Positions 43,109 through 52,463 of a stretch of DNA of 64,000 bases are shown here, piece by piece; the stretch's first letter is position 1, and each line of letters opens with the position of its first letter. The notes beneath the pieces were generated by a model. It was not told the origin of the DNA. It ran no database searches and saw only the letters and a list, made by a program, of their open reading frames with translations. Source of the DNA: Legionella saoudiensis (GTDB lineage: Bacteria; Pseudomonadota; Gammaproteobacteria; Legionellales; Legionellaceae); the NCBI RefSeq assembly GCF_001465875.1, contig NZ_LN901324.1:434001-498000 (forward strand), read 5' to 3'. The position numbers and the translations under genes were made by a program.

Positions 43109-43782
43109 GATACCATAATACCATCATTTTTTTCAGCCATATAACCAACACCGCGAATAGTGCGGATAAAATTGGCATTAAGCTTTTTACGTAAGTTATG
43201 AATGTGAACTTCAAGTGCGTTACTGTCTACGTCTTCTTCCCAACCGTAAATACTTTGCATGAGCTGTTCACGTGACAAAACTTGTCCGCTGTTTTCTAGT
43301 AGTTTTTGCAATAATGCAAATTCTCGGCGAGGCACGTTAACCAGAACGTCATCAACAAAGACTGAATGAGCGGCAGGATCTAAGGTAATATTTTTGTACT
43401 GTAATACAGCGTCAGCGCGACCTTGAGAACGTCGTACTAAGGCTCTGATCCGAGCGCTGAGCTCATTTAAGTCAAAGGGTTTAACCAGGTAATCATCTGC
43501 ACCACTGTCTAAACCTTTTACGCGATCCTCAACTGATTCACGGGCAGTCAGAATGATTACAGGTGTTGGATTACCATCATTACGAATATTTTGTAACAAA
43601 CCTAAACCTGATAATTTAGGTAAACCCAAATCAAGAATAATTAATTCAAAAGATTCTGATTTTAAAGCGGCGCGTGCTGCTTCCCCATCCTTGAGCCAGT
43701 CGACTATATAACCAAACTGGGTTAATCCTGTTTTTACAGCATCTCCTAGTAATTCGTCATCTTCAACTAGCAATAGTCTCAT
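43105..43782 (-). CDS. pmrA: Response regulator PmrA (OmpR family)
   Basis: 225 residues. The receiver domain (1-115) has acidic pocket EDD (7-9), phospho-acceptor Asp51, Thr79 and Lys101. The C-terminal winged helix is of OmpR/PhoB type (PRREFALLQKLLENSGQVLS and DVDSNALEVHIHNLRKKL). It lies between yciB and pmrB. In L. pneumophila PmrA activates effector and icm genes through a direct TTAA-rich repeat. A scan of this window for that box was not possible by eye in a complete way. Confidence 0.92.
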   Translation of the reverse strand: MRLLLVEDDELLGDAVKTGLTQFGYIVDWLKDGEAARAALKSESFELIILDLGLPKLSGLGLLQNIRNDGNPTPVIILTARESVEDRVKGLDSGADDYLVKPFDLNELSARIRALVRRSQGRADAVLQYKNITLDPAAHSVFVDDVLVNVPRREFALLQKLLENSGQVLSREQLMQSIYGWEEDVDSNALEVHIHNLRKKLNANFIRTIRGVGYMAEKNDGIMVS

Positions 43783-43790
43783 TATGGCTC

Positions 43791-44336
43791 CTATTGTTTC
43801 TCAAGTCCGGTTTCATCCATATGTTTCGTTAGGTAAAACGCTTGGATTAGTACAAAAAGCAGGGTAAATCCTACACCACCAAATAATTTAAAGTTAACCC
43901 AGGCATCCGTATCATAATGGTACGCCACATAAATATTGACTGCGCCCATTAAAATAAAGAACAAAGACCAAGCAATATTGAGCCTATGCCAGATCTTGGA
44001 AGGGAGTGATACATTAGCTTCCATCATTTTTTGAATTAATGGTTTACTGCCTATAAAACTTGAACTAAAAAATATCAATGCAGAAAGCCAATAAATTCCA
44101 GTTGGCTTCCATTTGATAAACCACGGATTATGGAAAAAGAGTGTGGCGCCTCCAAGTACCATGATAATGGCCAAGCTAATTAAATGCATTTTTTCATAAT
44201 GTTGGAATTTTAAACGGTAGAATGCCACTTGGCTTAATGAGGCAACCATTGCCACTGCAGTGGCTGTATATATGTTAGAAAGTTTATATACGATAAAAAA
44301 TAAAACTATAGGGAAAAAATCAAATAGTAATTTCAT
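43791..44336 (-). CDS. yciB: Inner-membrane septation protein YciB (IspZ)
   Basis: 181 residues, nearly all hydrophobic helices (about five to six). Family signature: [18 protein letters not shown] at the start, [30 protein letters not shown] near 110-140 and [18 protein letters not shown]. YciB affects septation and envelope integrity in enterics. It precedes pmrA by eight bases, so it probably shares a transcript with pmrA-pmrB. Confidence 0.95.
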   Translation of the reverse strand: MKLLFDFFPIVLFFIVYKLSNIYTATAVAMVASLSQVAFYRLKFQHYEKMHLISLAIIMVLGGATLFFHNPWFIKWKPTGIYWLSALIFFSSSFIGSKPLIQKMMEANVSLPSKIWHRLNIAWSLFFILMGAVNIYVAYHYDTDAWVNFKLFGGVGFTLLFVLIQAFYLTKHMDETGLEKQ

Positions 44337-44432
44337 ATATTCATTAATACTATAAACAAGTTATTTTCAGTATAACACAAGTTTTGCTTTCACTCTCGCA
44401 AGGTTCATGCCGTAAATAAAAAATTTTTGTAA

Positions 44433-45905
44433 CTATTTAGTTAAAAAAATTTGTTGGCCAAGGTATAAAGGTGTATTCCACTTAAGTCCGGGATTCAAAG
44501 AAAGAATTTGATTTATGGGAACCTGATGACGTTTTGCGATCCCATCCAGCGTATCTCCTTGGCGAACTACATAGTACTGGGGTTGCTTTACTGTTTTCCA
44601 AATAATTAATTGCTGTCCGACACGTAAGCGTTGGTCACTGGATAATTTATTCCAGACCAAAATATCATTGGCGTTAACCCCATATAATTTTTCCAGACGT
44701 TGGTAGCTATCAGTAGCTTGTACAATATGAATCATACGTCGCCTTCCTGCAGTAATCATAGGAGCAGGGGGAGGGGCTCTATATTGATCGGATTTACTGT
44801 AGTAGGTTGTCTTGACAAGAGGAATTTCTTTTTTAGGAGTAATTGGCGCAAGTGGTGCATTTCGCGTACTAGGAATCAAAATAGATTGATTGGGTTTTAT
44901 TTGATTTGAGGTTAATTGATTCAATTGTTTAATTAAATTTACTGTCGTATGGTATCTATTCGCAATAGTATCTAGATTGTCTCCTTGTTGCACCTGGTGT
45001 TTGGTCCAGCTCACACGTTTCTCTTCAGGGAAATTGGCTAAATTTAAATTAAATTGACGAACTTTTTCTGTGGGAATCAATAACTTAAAGGGTTTATAAG
45101 GGGCGGTAGTCCAATGATTGAATCCCGGATTTAACTTGATTAACTCTCGATAACTAATTCCTGCTAATTTTGCTGCATGGTTTAGATCGATTTGGCTGCC
45201 AATGTTCACTTCCTGGAAATAGGGCTGATAAGGAATTTCAGGAATGGATAATTTATATTGTTGTGCATTATTGATAATTTCTGCAAATGCGAGTAATCGC
45301 GGAACGTAAATTTGAGTTTCTCCAGGAACAGGCAGGTCCCAGAAGCTAGTACTTCGATTTTCTTGTTGAGCTGCTTTGATTGCTCGTGATATGGTCCCTT
45401 CACCTGCATCATAAGAGGCAATTGCTAATGTCCAATTACCGTTAAAAAATTTATTTAGATAAACCAGGTAATTAAGTGCGGCATCAGTTGATGGGCCAAT
45501 ACTGCGTCGTCCATCAAACCACCAATCTTGTTTTAATCCCAAATCTTTTCCTGTTCCTGGCATCAGTTGCCATAGACCCGCTGCGCCAACACCCGAATAA
45601 GCAAAGGGATCAAAAGCACTTTCAATCATAGGAATTAGGGCTAACTCCCCAGGCAAGTTTCTTTTCTTTATTTCAGTCACAATGTGATAGATATAAGGTT
45701 GGGATTGACGAAATACCTTTTGCAAATAACTTGGATGAGCAATTAGCCAACGGATTTGTCCTTGGACTTCAGCACGGGAAATTTCATGGTCTAATTTAAA
45801 TTCACTGCGAAGCACTTCCCAAACATTGGAAGTGGCATGGGTATTAGCTATACCACAAAAAATGAGAATACCTAATAAAAAACTTTTTATTATTATTATT
45901 TTCAA
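44433..45905 (-). CDS. mltD: Membrane-bound lytic murein transglycosylase D
   Basis: 490 residues. A signal peptide (about 1-24) precedes the SLT catalytic domain with catalytic Glu95 (LIPMIESAFDP) and the motif SGVGAAGLWQLMPGTGKDLGL, NYLVYLNKFFNGNWTLAIASY. Three LysM peptidoglycan-binding modules follow at roughly 300-345 (VQQGDNLDTIANRYHTTV), 390-433 and 443-488 (VRQGDTLDGIAKRHQVPI). It cleaves glycan strands in the periplasm or at the outer membrane. There is no lipobox cysteine at the expected site, unlike E. coli MltD. Confidence 0.93.
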   Translation of the reverse strand: MKIIIIKSFLLGILIFCGIANTHATSNVWEVLRSEFKLDHEISRAEVQGQIRWLIAHPSYLQKVFRQSQPYIYHIVTEIKKRNLPGELALIPMIESAFDPFAYSGVGAAGLWQLMPGTGKDLGLKQDWWFDGRRSIGPSTDAALNYLVYLNKFFNGNWTLAIASYDAGEGTISRAIKAAQQENRSTSFWDLPVPGETQIYVPRLLAFAEIINNAQQYKLSIPEIPYQPYFQEVNIGSQIDLNHAAKLAGISYRELIKLNPGFNHWTTAPYKPFKLLIPTEKVRQFNLNLANFPEEKRVSWTKHQVQQGDNLDTIANRYHTTVNLIKQLNQLTSNQIKPNQSILIPSTRNAPLAPITPKKEIPLVKTTYYSKSDQYRAPPPAPMITAGRRRMIHIVQATDSYQRLEKLYGVNANDILVWNKLSSDQRLRVGQQLIIWKTVKQPQYYVVRQGDTLDGIAKRHQVPINQILSLNPGLKWNTPLYLGQQIFLTK

Positions 45906-46019
45906 TGGTATTTACCTATGAATACTATTGGCCTCCCAGTGTACTAAAGTTTATTCGATGATTAAACCCTTTTTGGTTATCCTTGGCGCATAAAGAATTT
46001 AATTGTATCTTGTTGTATT

Positions 46020-46784
46020 TTATTTGAAATTATTTTTTGCTTCGCGCAATGTGGTAAAAATATCCAATGGTGTACCCGTTAAGGCTCCATGACGATAAGC
46101 AAATGCTTGCACTTCCGCGCTGTGTGTCCGTAAAAAAGGATTCATTGCTAACTCAATTTCTATAGTTGATGGTAATGAGCACGAATTCATTTCTGTCTGT
46201 AATTTGTGAATATACATTTTGGTAAATTTGTTGTGAGGCTCTACTGTTTCGGCAAAACGTAAATTTTGCATGGTGTATTCATGGGCACAAAATACTTTTG
46301 TTTCCAGAGGAAGTGATTTAAACAGCTCCATTGAATGGTACAGTTGCTCTATTGTCCCATCAAATACTCTGCCACAACCTGCCGAAAAAAGCGTATCGCC
46401 ACAAAATAGCCAACCTTGTTGAGGCTCATAATAGCTGATATGACTGGATGTATGCCCAGGATTAAATAGAATGCGGAAAGAATACTTTCCGACTTGGATG
46501 GTTTGATGCTCGCTTACGTAATGATTTATATAGGAAATGCGGGGATCGTTAGGACCATAAACTATACAATTCGGCGTGTGATACAAGAGCTGGTCTACAC
46601 CACCAATGTGATCGTGGTGGTGATGCGTTAATAAAATAGAGCGCAGCTCCAGATGCTGTTCTTTAGCAAATTGAAGCACAGGTTGTGCCTGGCCAGGATC
46701 AACACAATCAAATACCCCTATCTCTTGATCAATAATAGCCCAGATGTAATTATCAGTGAAAGCAGGAATGGGGATAATATTCAT
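46020..46784 (-). CDS. gloB: Hydroxyacylglutathione hydrolase (glyoxalase II)
   Basis: 254 residues from ATG 46784. The zinc-binding motif [10 protein letters not shown] is intact, as are [31 protein letters not shown] and [10 protein letters not shown]. It hydrolyses S-lactoylglutathione to lactate in methylglyoxal detoxification. The start lies one base after the stop of rlmJ, so the two genes form a unit. Confidence 0.95.
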   Translation of the reverse strand: MNIIPIPAFTDNYIWAIIDQEIGVFDCVDPGQAQPVLQFAKEQHLELRSILLTHHHHDHIGGVDQLLYHTPNCIVYGPNDPRISYINHYVSEHQTIQVGKYSFRILFNPGHTSSHISYYEPQQGWLFCGDTLFSAGCGRVFDGTIEQLYHSMELFKSLPLETKVFCAHEYTMQNLRFAETVEPHNKFTKMYIHKLQTEMNSCSLPSTIEIELAMNPFLRTHSAEVQAFAYRHGALTGTPLDIFTTLREAKNNFK

Positions 46785-46785
46785 G

Positions 46786-47616
46786 TTAGTAGGTCTCAAT
46801 TAAGTAAGAGGAAACCCCCGGGTTAAAATAAGTTCTCAGGGTATCTAAGACGGTTTTCATTTCTTGCGCAAAAGTATAGGGTGGATTGATTACCCAAAGT
46901 CCTGTTCCTGACATTCCTTCCATCGGGGCCATAGTCAAGTTAAATTCAATACGTAATGCATTGCTGGCTTTAATATCTTTCATGTTTCGCACCAGTCTAT
47001 CAACCAGTCTTCTATCAACAACTGGATACCAAAGACAGTAAACCCCGGTAGAAAAACGAGCCACCGCTTGCTTTATAGCTGCAGGAATCGTTTTGTACTC
47101 ATCTTTTATCTCAAAGGAGGGATCAATAAAAATTAAACCTCTTTTTTCAGGTGGCGGCAGTAATGCATTCATTGCAGCAACCCCATCAGTATTGCTGTAA
47201 TGCACTTTTTTATTGAGGCGCGGTAAGGTGCTTAGCTCATCAAATTCAGTTGGATGAAGTTCGCAAAAATACATTCGATCCTGAGCACGTAGGTTTTTAA
47301 TTGCCAGGCTAGGAGAACCAGGATAGTGCTTCAACTCATTATTTTTATTGAGCTCTGAAATAGACTGAATGTAATTATGAAACACGGGAGGTAGGACCTT
47401 GTGGTCAGGCCAAATTAATTTAATACCCTGCTTGTATTCCCCTGTTTTTTCCGCTTGTTTGTTTTTTAAGTCGTAAATTCCTTTTCCAGAATGAGTTTCA
47501 AGATAAAACAAAGGCTTATCTTTGATAGTTAAGTAGTTTAGTAGGCGTGTTAAGGCGATATGTTTCATTACGTCGGCATAATTACCGGCATGATATCCGT
47601 GTTGATAGCTCAGCAT
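46786..47616 (-). CDS. rlmJ: 23S rRNA adenine2030 N6-methyltransferase RlmJ
   Basis: 276 residues, matching E. coli RlmJ in length and start ([19 protein letters not shown]). SAM site [12 protein letters not shown] is present. The catalytic tetrapeptide at residues 165-168 reads DPSF rather than the usual DPPY ([13 protein letters not shown]). It methylates A2030 of 23S rRNA. It is co-oriented with gloB one base downstream. Confidence 0.92.
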   Translation of the reverse strand: MLSYQHGYHAGNYADVMKHIALTRLLNYLTIKDKPLFYLETHSGKGIYDLKNKQAEKTGEYKQGIKLIWPDHKVLPPVFHNYIQSISELNKNNELKHYPGSPSLAIKNLRAQDRMYFCELHPTEFDELSTLPRLNKKVHYSNTDGVAAMNALLPPPEKRGLIFIDPSFEIKDEYKTIPAAIKQAVARFSTGVYCLWYPVVDRRLVDRLVRNMKDIKASNALRIEFNLTMAPMEGMSGTGLWVINPPYTFAQEMKTVLDTLRTYFNPGVSSYLIETY

Positions 47617-47746
47617 AAATTATTTTTCTTGAAAGGGTAATGTAATGAATTATATCAGATTAAAAAATTTTTCTACTATACTCTTTGTAGGAAGGGTGAA
47701 TTTTTACAGTATCTCGCACCCTTTTGATAAGTCTGAGGAGACAGCG

Positions 47747-47956
47747 ATGAGAGATCTGCATGAAGATTATGATGATCAGTCTTTATCTGATTACAGTTAC
47801 GATGATGATGCTGATGCTACGGACACTGCTCATCGAAAAAATGTTCGGCGAATGTTAGAAGAGCGATTGGAACGCAAACGTTTACGCGAGGAATTTAAAG
47901 ACGATTTTGATGAACTCAGTGGTGAGTTTGATTGGGATTCGTTTGAAGACAAATAA
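47747..47956 (+). CDS. Small acidic PA3496-like protein
   Basis: 69 residues from ATG 47747 (GGAG upstream); the frame is open 34 codons earlier but that leader is not convincing. The N-terminal half is very acidic (many Asp, Tyr and Ser), the second half has NVRRMLEERLERKRLREEF, then DWDSFED. This matches the short PA3496 family of charged cytoplasmic proteins linked to envelope integrity. A terminator follows. Confidence 0.65.
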   Translation: MRDLHEDYDDQSLSDYSYDDDADATDTAHRKNVRRMLEERLERKRLREEFKDDFDELSGEFDWDSFEDK

Positions 47957-47973
47957 TTTGAATATAGGGTTAA

Positions 47974-48010
47974 GCCTGGTTGCAATTGCTTGCAGCCAGG
48001 CGTATTTTTT
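47974..48010 (+). terminator. Terminator after small acidic gene (CCTGGTTGC family)
   Basis: GCCTGGTTGCA (47974-47984), loop ATTGCT, TGCAGCCAGGC (47991-48001), then GTATTTTTT. Ten of eleven stem positions are Watson-Crick pairs and one is a T-G wobble, and the sequence matches the lysS/rpoS terminator family. Confidence 0.85.
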
Positions 48011-48938
48011 ATATTTGAATACGAGCAACTTGTGGCGTTATTTCATTAATAGACTCATCTTCTGAGCGGTCATTCCCAAAAAAAGAAATACTTAAATCAG
48101 CATAACGCGTATTTTGGAGCATTTTTTTCCCTGTTTTTTTCTGATCTAAATTAAGTAAAGCTAAGGTTAATTCTCGATCGCCATTTTGGGCGGCACGCTG
48201 CAATAATGTAGCTCCCTCAAAAGGTTGATGGATATCAATAACACCTTGGTAAGCCTGTACTATTTGAGGTAAATTGCTTCTTAATGCGTAGATGAATAGG
48301 CGTATGTTTTCCGGGTAAGTTTGTAAATTCTTAGTTTGAGGCTCATTTTGTGATTTTTGATGGAGGTAACGAATCCTTTCATTAAATTCTTCTCCATAAA
48401 TCATTTTAGAGATTTGTTGCAATCTTTCGAATTGGTACTCTTCCATATGCGCTTTAGGCATTAACTGATGAAAGGCATGAATATCTTCGTAATATGGAAC
48501 CCAACGCGCATAACATTCCCAAGCTAGAAGCCCGGCTTTGTTTTTAGCTTGAAGCCCTTGATTTATATCATCGGGTTTTATGAACTTCAAAAGGTTAAGT
48601 GTTTCTGGGGCTGCGGTGCTTAACGCATGAAAAAAGTTATTTCCTTGCAGATCAACGGCCAAAACGTTTGCGCCATTTTCTAGAAACACTTGTACTATTT
48701 CCAATGCATTAAAAGGACTATAACCGTCAATTACTGTACCTGCTACCAGTGTGTGGAGTAACGGGCTATTATTTACTCCGTCCCATATATCTAAATCAGC
48801 CCCATCTTTAATATGAGTAAGAACCTGCTCTGTATCTATTTCTATACCATCACCATTCTCATCAGCTGCAGCAAGTGCAAAGGCATTTTTAATGGTGTTA
48901 AGAAGCTTAAAGGTAACGGCAATATTAGCGATTTTCAT
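48009..48938 (-). CDS. Ankyrin-repeat protein, effector-like
   Basis: About 309 residues. Ankyrin units: GADLDIWDGVNNSPLLHTLVAG (about 50-71), ALEIVQVFLENGANVLAVDLQGNNFFHAL, and a separate C-terminal unit DIHQPFEGATLLQRAAQNGDRELTLALLNL. A helical region with WECYARWVPYYED lies between. The C-terminus is Glu/Asp-rich (RSEDESINEITPQ), like an E-block export signal. The start may be TTG 48944, which has AAGGA at better spacing, or ATG 48938. A eukaryote-type binding module; Dot/Icm export is inference. Confidence 0.75.
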   Translation of the reverse strand: MKIANIAVTFKLLNTIKNAFALAAADENGDGIEIDTEQVLTHIKDGADLDIWDGVNNSPLLHTLVAGTVIDGYSPFNALEIVQVFLENGANVLAVDLQGNNFFHALSTAAPETLNLLKFIKPDDINQGLQAKNKAGLLAWECYARWVPYYEDIHAFHQLMPKAHMEEYQFERLQQISKMIYGEEFNERIRYLHQKSQNEPQTKNLQTYPENIRLFIYALRSNLPQIVQAYQGVIDIHQPFEGATLLQRAAQNGDRELTLALLNLDQKKTGKKMLQNTRYADLSISFFGNDRSEDESINEITPQVARIQI

Positions 48939-48995
48939 GGTCAAAATAATTCCTTGATGGTCATATTGCGCAATATTTTACCATTAAAGGCTTAA

Positions 48996-49859
48996 CTATT
49001 TATTAACAGGTAACTTAATTGATGCTGCTATTAAAGTATTTTCCAGAAGACTAGCAACCGTCATGGGGCCAACACCACCAGGAACCGGGGTTATCCAGCC
49101 TACTTTATGAATTGCTTTTTTGAAATCGACATCACCACGAATGGTCCCGTCAGCGAGTCGATGAATGCCGACATCAATAATAACTTGATTTTTATTGAGC
49201 CACTCAACATCAATAACATCCATATGTCCTGTTGCAACAATAACGAAATCAGCAATGCGTACAAAATGCTCGAGATTTTGAGTAAGGCGATGGCAAATGG
49301 TAACCGTTGCTCCGGCGGCAAGTAATTCCAAGCTCATGGGACGCCCTACAATATTGGATGCACCAATTACCACCGCATGTTTGCCTTTTACGTTCAGTTG
49401 ATAATGCTCCAGTAAGCTCATAATACCCATAGGAGTGCATGGGCGAAGGAGGGGATTGCGTTGTGCTAGTCGACCTAAATTATAGGGGTGGAAGCCGTCA
49501 ACATCTTTTGCAGGTGTAATACGCTCAATGATCTTAGCTTCATTAATGTGTTTCGGAAGTGGCAATTGGATGAGAATGCCATCAATCTCTTGGGCGTTAT
49601 TTAATTTATCAACAAGCTTAATTAATTCTTCTTGGCTGGTTTCCTCAGGTAAGTCATGAGAGTGAGAAGTGATACCCACTTCAGCACAAGCTTTACGTTT
49701 ATTATTAACATAAACTGCTGAGGCTGGATCAGTGCCTATAAGTACTACCGCAAGACCTGGAGCACGATGTCCTTGTTGCACGAGCTCATGCACACGTTGT
49801 TTTAATTCATCTCGACGGAGCGCTGATAAAAATTTTCCATCAATCAATGATGCTGACAT
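48996..49859 (-). CDS. folD: Methylenetetrahydrofolate dehydrogenase/cyclohydrolase FolD
   Basis: 287 residues. Conserved segments: [25 protein letters not shown] with the catalytic Lys, [47 protein letters not shown] (NADP site), TVCHR-like TICHRLT, and [18 protein letters not shown]. It interconverts one-carbon folates for purine and methionine synthesis. It is monocistronic here. Confidence 0.97.
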   Translation of the reverse strand: MSASLIDGKFLSALRRDELKQRVHELVQQGHRAPGLAVVLIGTDPASAVYVNNKRKACAEVGITSHSHDLPEETSQEELIKLVDKLNNAQEIDGILIQLPLPKHINEAKIIERITPAKDVDGFHPYNLGRLAQRNPLLRPCTPMGIMSLLEHYQLNVKGKHAVVIGASNIVGRPMSLELLAAGATVTICHRLTQNLEHFVRIADFVIVATGHMDVIDVEWLNKNQVIIDVGIHRLADGTIRGDVDFKKAIHKVGWITPVPGGVGPMTVASLLENTLIAASIKLPVNK

Positions 49860-49995
49860 AGTAATCCGGGAAAAAAGCAGGGGATAAATTATGTATTAGA
49901 GGTAGTGCTAATGCAAGTGATTTAAAATGGGAGGTGATGGCTTTGTTTTTCATGCGGTGATTTTCTTACATGGGAATCACCGCATTTTAGGTTCA

Positions 49996-50802
49996 CTATT
50001 TGATATCCGCCTGCTTACCTGAAAAAAGATAACTTATGGAAACCAATACTTCATTAGAATGGTAGGAGCCAGGATTTAATGATTGACTGGACCAGGTCCC
50101 TTTCCCTGGACCAGAACTAATTTGCCCTAGATCTTGATAACTATACGCAACCGAGAGCATCCACTGAGGTGTCAGTTGGAGATCAACGCCGGCACCTACA
50201 TTATATGTAAATTCACTGGTACTGAAATCAGAAAACTGCGGGCTTACTCGCGGCATAATTCCAGCGGGAGCTATTTCTTTATAATTAGAGGTTCTATTAA
50301 ATGAACTCCCAATTCCCGCGTGCGCAAAAGGAGAAAATCGTCCATATTGAAAGAGATTAACTTTTGCAGAAGCCAGAAGCATATTCGCTGTTAAATCCCA
50401 ATTATATTTATAATTAGCGAATTCAGGACCTGAATTGTGCAGAATAGTATTTCCAATATTAGTTCTGAAAAAATATTTCCATACGGCACTAAAGGAATAA
50501 GACGGAAACCAGTAACTATCATGTTGCCAACGGCGTCCTAAAGCAACACCGATTACTGGCTCACTTTGATTGCGGGTGGAAAATAAGTTATTACTGCGAG
50601 GGGAAGCCGGAGTTGGCGCATTATTAACCTTCATAAGGTTATGCCATTGCGGATATTGGACTCCCGCGCCAAAAGAAATAATCCAGTTACCTGGCATACT
50701 CCAAAATGGTTCTAGATTGTTTTCCGTATCTTGAGAAAAAGTAGGACTACTAAAAACAAATGCTAAGGTAGCTATGCTGCGACCAAAAAAATTCCATCTC
50801 AT
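49996..50802 (-). CDS. Outer-membrane beta-barrel protein
   Basis: 268 residues from ATG 50802; longer reading from 50871 is possible but lacks the signal peptide at its start. The signal peptide ends near FSSPTFS. Strands include WIISFGAGVQYPQW, YSFSAVWKYFF, NMLLASAKVNLFQYGRFSPFAHAGIGSSFNRT, EFTYNVGAGVDLQLTPQWMLSVAYSYQDLG and the end VLVSISYLF. Same family as the barrel at 18382-19161. It extends about ten residues beyond the last strand. Function unknown. Confidence 0.8.
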   Translation of the reverse strand: MRWNFFGRSIATLAFVFSSPTFSQDTENNLEPFWSMPGNWIISFGAGVQYPQWHNLMKVNNAPTPASPRSNNLFSTRNQSEPVIGVALGRRWQHDSYWFPSYSFSAVWKYFFRTNIGNTILHNSGPEFANYKYNWDLTANMLLASAKVNLFQYGRFSPFAHAGIGSSFNRTSNYKEIAPAGIMPRVSPQFSDFSTSEFTYNVGAGVDLQLTPQWMLSVAYSYQDLGQISSGPGKGTWSSQSLNPGSYHSNEVLVSISYLFSGKQADIK

Positions 50803-50986
50803 AGAATGCGTCTCAAAGTGCTTTTTCAAAATAAAGCCAACGAAATTATCATGGCTATTCAAATGGATCAAGAAAAATAATTGTTACTTGAGGCTTGAGT
50901 AGGTAAACTTTGAAAATGAATCGCTTAAGGTATAGACAAAGCAAATCCAGTAATATAAATTGACCCATTTTATTTAGGAATAATGA

Positions 50987-51775
50987 ATGCGTATTGCCTT
51001 AGTGCTTGAGTACGATGGTAGCCACTATCATGGCTGGCAAGCACAAACGGGCTTGCATACCGTGCAACAAGCCTTAGAACATGCTTTATCAAAAGTCGCC
51101 GATAGTCCAATTTCTGTTGTTTGTGCAGGCAGAACGGACACTGGGGTGCACGCCACCAACCAAGTGGTTCATTTTGATACAGATAAAGAACGCAGTATAA
51201 GAGCATGGATTCATGGCGCAAATTCTTTTTTGCCTAAAGATGTTTGTGTCAAGTGGGGCAAAGAACTACCAGAAGAATTTAATGCACGGTACTCAGCAAC
51301 GGCCAGAAGATACCGTTATATAATTTATAATGGAGCGATTCGACCTGCTTTATTGCGTAGTAATATGACTTGGCAGTACAGACAGTTGGATCACCGCTTA
51401 ATGAATCAAGCGGCACAGTTTTTAGTTGGAGAAAAGGATTTTACTTCTTTCCGCTCAGTTGAATGTCAATCAAATACGCCGATGCGGAATGTTCATAAAA
51501 TCCAGGTAACTCGCGCTAATGATTTAGTTATCATCGATATTACTGCGAATGCTTTTTTACATCACATGGTACGCAATATAGCGGGTGTTTTAATTGCTGT
51601 GGGCTCAGGAAAGCATCCTGTATCCTGGGTTGAAGAAGTTTTAAAAGCACGCGATAGGCGATTAGGTGCTGAAACGGCGCCTGCTTATGGCTTGTATTTA
51701 GTACAAGTGACTTATCCGCAGGAGTTTGGGATTTTACAAAATAGTCCGGGGCCGGCTTTTCTTTGGGAGAAATAA
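50987..51775 (+). CDS. truA: tRNA pseudouridine(38-40) synthase TruA
   Basis: 262 residues. Catalytic Asp51 lies in AGRTDTGVHA. Other family features are RIALVLEYDGSHYHGWQAQ, RYSATARRYRYII and HHMVRNIAGVLIAVGSGK. It modifies the anticodon arm of many tRNAs. The gene ends where trpF begins, so truA-trpFBA may form one operon. Confidence 0.96.
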   Translation: MRIALVLEYDGSHYHGWQAQTGLHTVQQALEHALSKVADSPISVVCAGRTDTGVHATNQVVHFDTDKERSIRAWIHGANSFLPKDVCVKWGKELPEEFNARYSATARRYRYIIYNGAIRPALLRSNMTWQYRQLDHRLMNQAAQFLVGEKDFTSFRSVECQSNTPMRNVHKIQVTRANDLVIIDITANAFLHHMVRNIAGVLIAVGSGKHPVSWVEEVLKARDRRLGAETAPAYGLYLVQVTYPQEFGILQNSPGPAFLWEK

Positions 51776-52411
51776 TTGAATCCGTCGCGAGTGCGAGTCA
51801 AAATGTGTGGAATGACACGTAGTGACGACATTGCTCATGCTGTGCACTTAGGTGTTGATGCGATTGGTTTAATTTTTTATCCCAAAAGCTCGCGCCATGT
51901 CACTGTGGAACAAGCGAAGACCTTATTAAAGAATAGTCCACCATTTATTGATGCAGTAGCGGTTTTGGTCGATCCCGACGCAGAATTAGTACAGCAAATT
52001 ATCGAAGAATTGCCGATTCAGCTCCTTCAATTTCATGGGTCTGAATCAGCGGAATTTTGTCAGCAGTTTAATAAACCATTTATTAAAGCCATTCATTCAA
52101 ACTCAAGTGCATACATTCAACAGATGACACAAGATTATGGTAATGCGCGTGCTTTGTTATTGGATACGCCCTCAGACACAGTAAGAGGGGGGACCGGGCT
52201 CATTTTTGATTGGGGAGTCATTCCCCAACGACTAGAGAAACCATATATATTAGCAGGTGGGTTAGACGAATCGAACGTGGTGGATGCCATTAAAAGTTGC
52301 CATCCTTATGCAGTAGATTTATGCAGTGGTATCGAAGCGTCTCCTGGAATAAAAGATCACAAGAAGATGGCGCAGTTTATGAAGCGTATTTCAACGCTTG
52401 CCTTAAATTAA
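51776..52411 (+). CDS. trpF: Phosphoribosylanthranilate isomerase TrpF
   Basis: 211 residues starting at TTG 51776, right after the truA stop and with GGGAG upstream. TIM-barrel signatures: VKMCGMTRSDDIAHAVHLGVDAIGLIFYPKSSR, then LLQFHGSES, LLLDTPSD, GTGLIFDW, ILAGGLDESNV and DLCSGIEASPGIKDHKKM. It performs the third step of tryptophan synthesis. It is encoded apart from trpC here. Confidence 0.95.
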   Translation: MNPSRVRVKMCGMTRSDDIAHAVHLGVDAIGLIFYPKSSRHVTVEQAKTLLKNSPPFIDAVAVLVDPDAELVQQIIEELPIQLLQFHGSESAEFCQQFNKPFIKAIHSNSSAYIQQMTQDYGNARALLLDTPSDTVRGGTGLIFDWGVIPQRLEKPYILAGGLDESNVVDAIKSCHPYAVDLCSGIEASPGIKDHKKMAQFMKRISTLALN

Positions 52412-52463
52412 ATACCATGACTACTAGGTTCTACCCTAGTTTACATAATGAGGTATATACGCA

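Noticed and set aside
47645-47746. N-terminal extension of the small acidic gene
   Set aside because: The leader lacks conservation signs and the GGAG site is directly before ATG 47747.
49107-49325. Frames inside folD on the plus strand
   Set aside because: Shadows of a well-conserved gene; no independent support.
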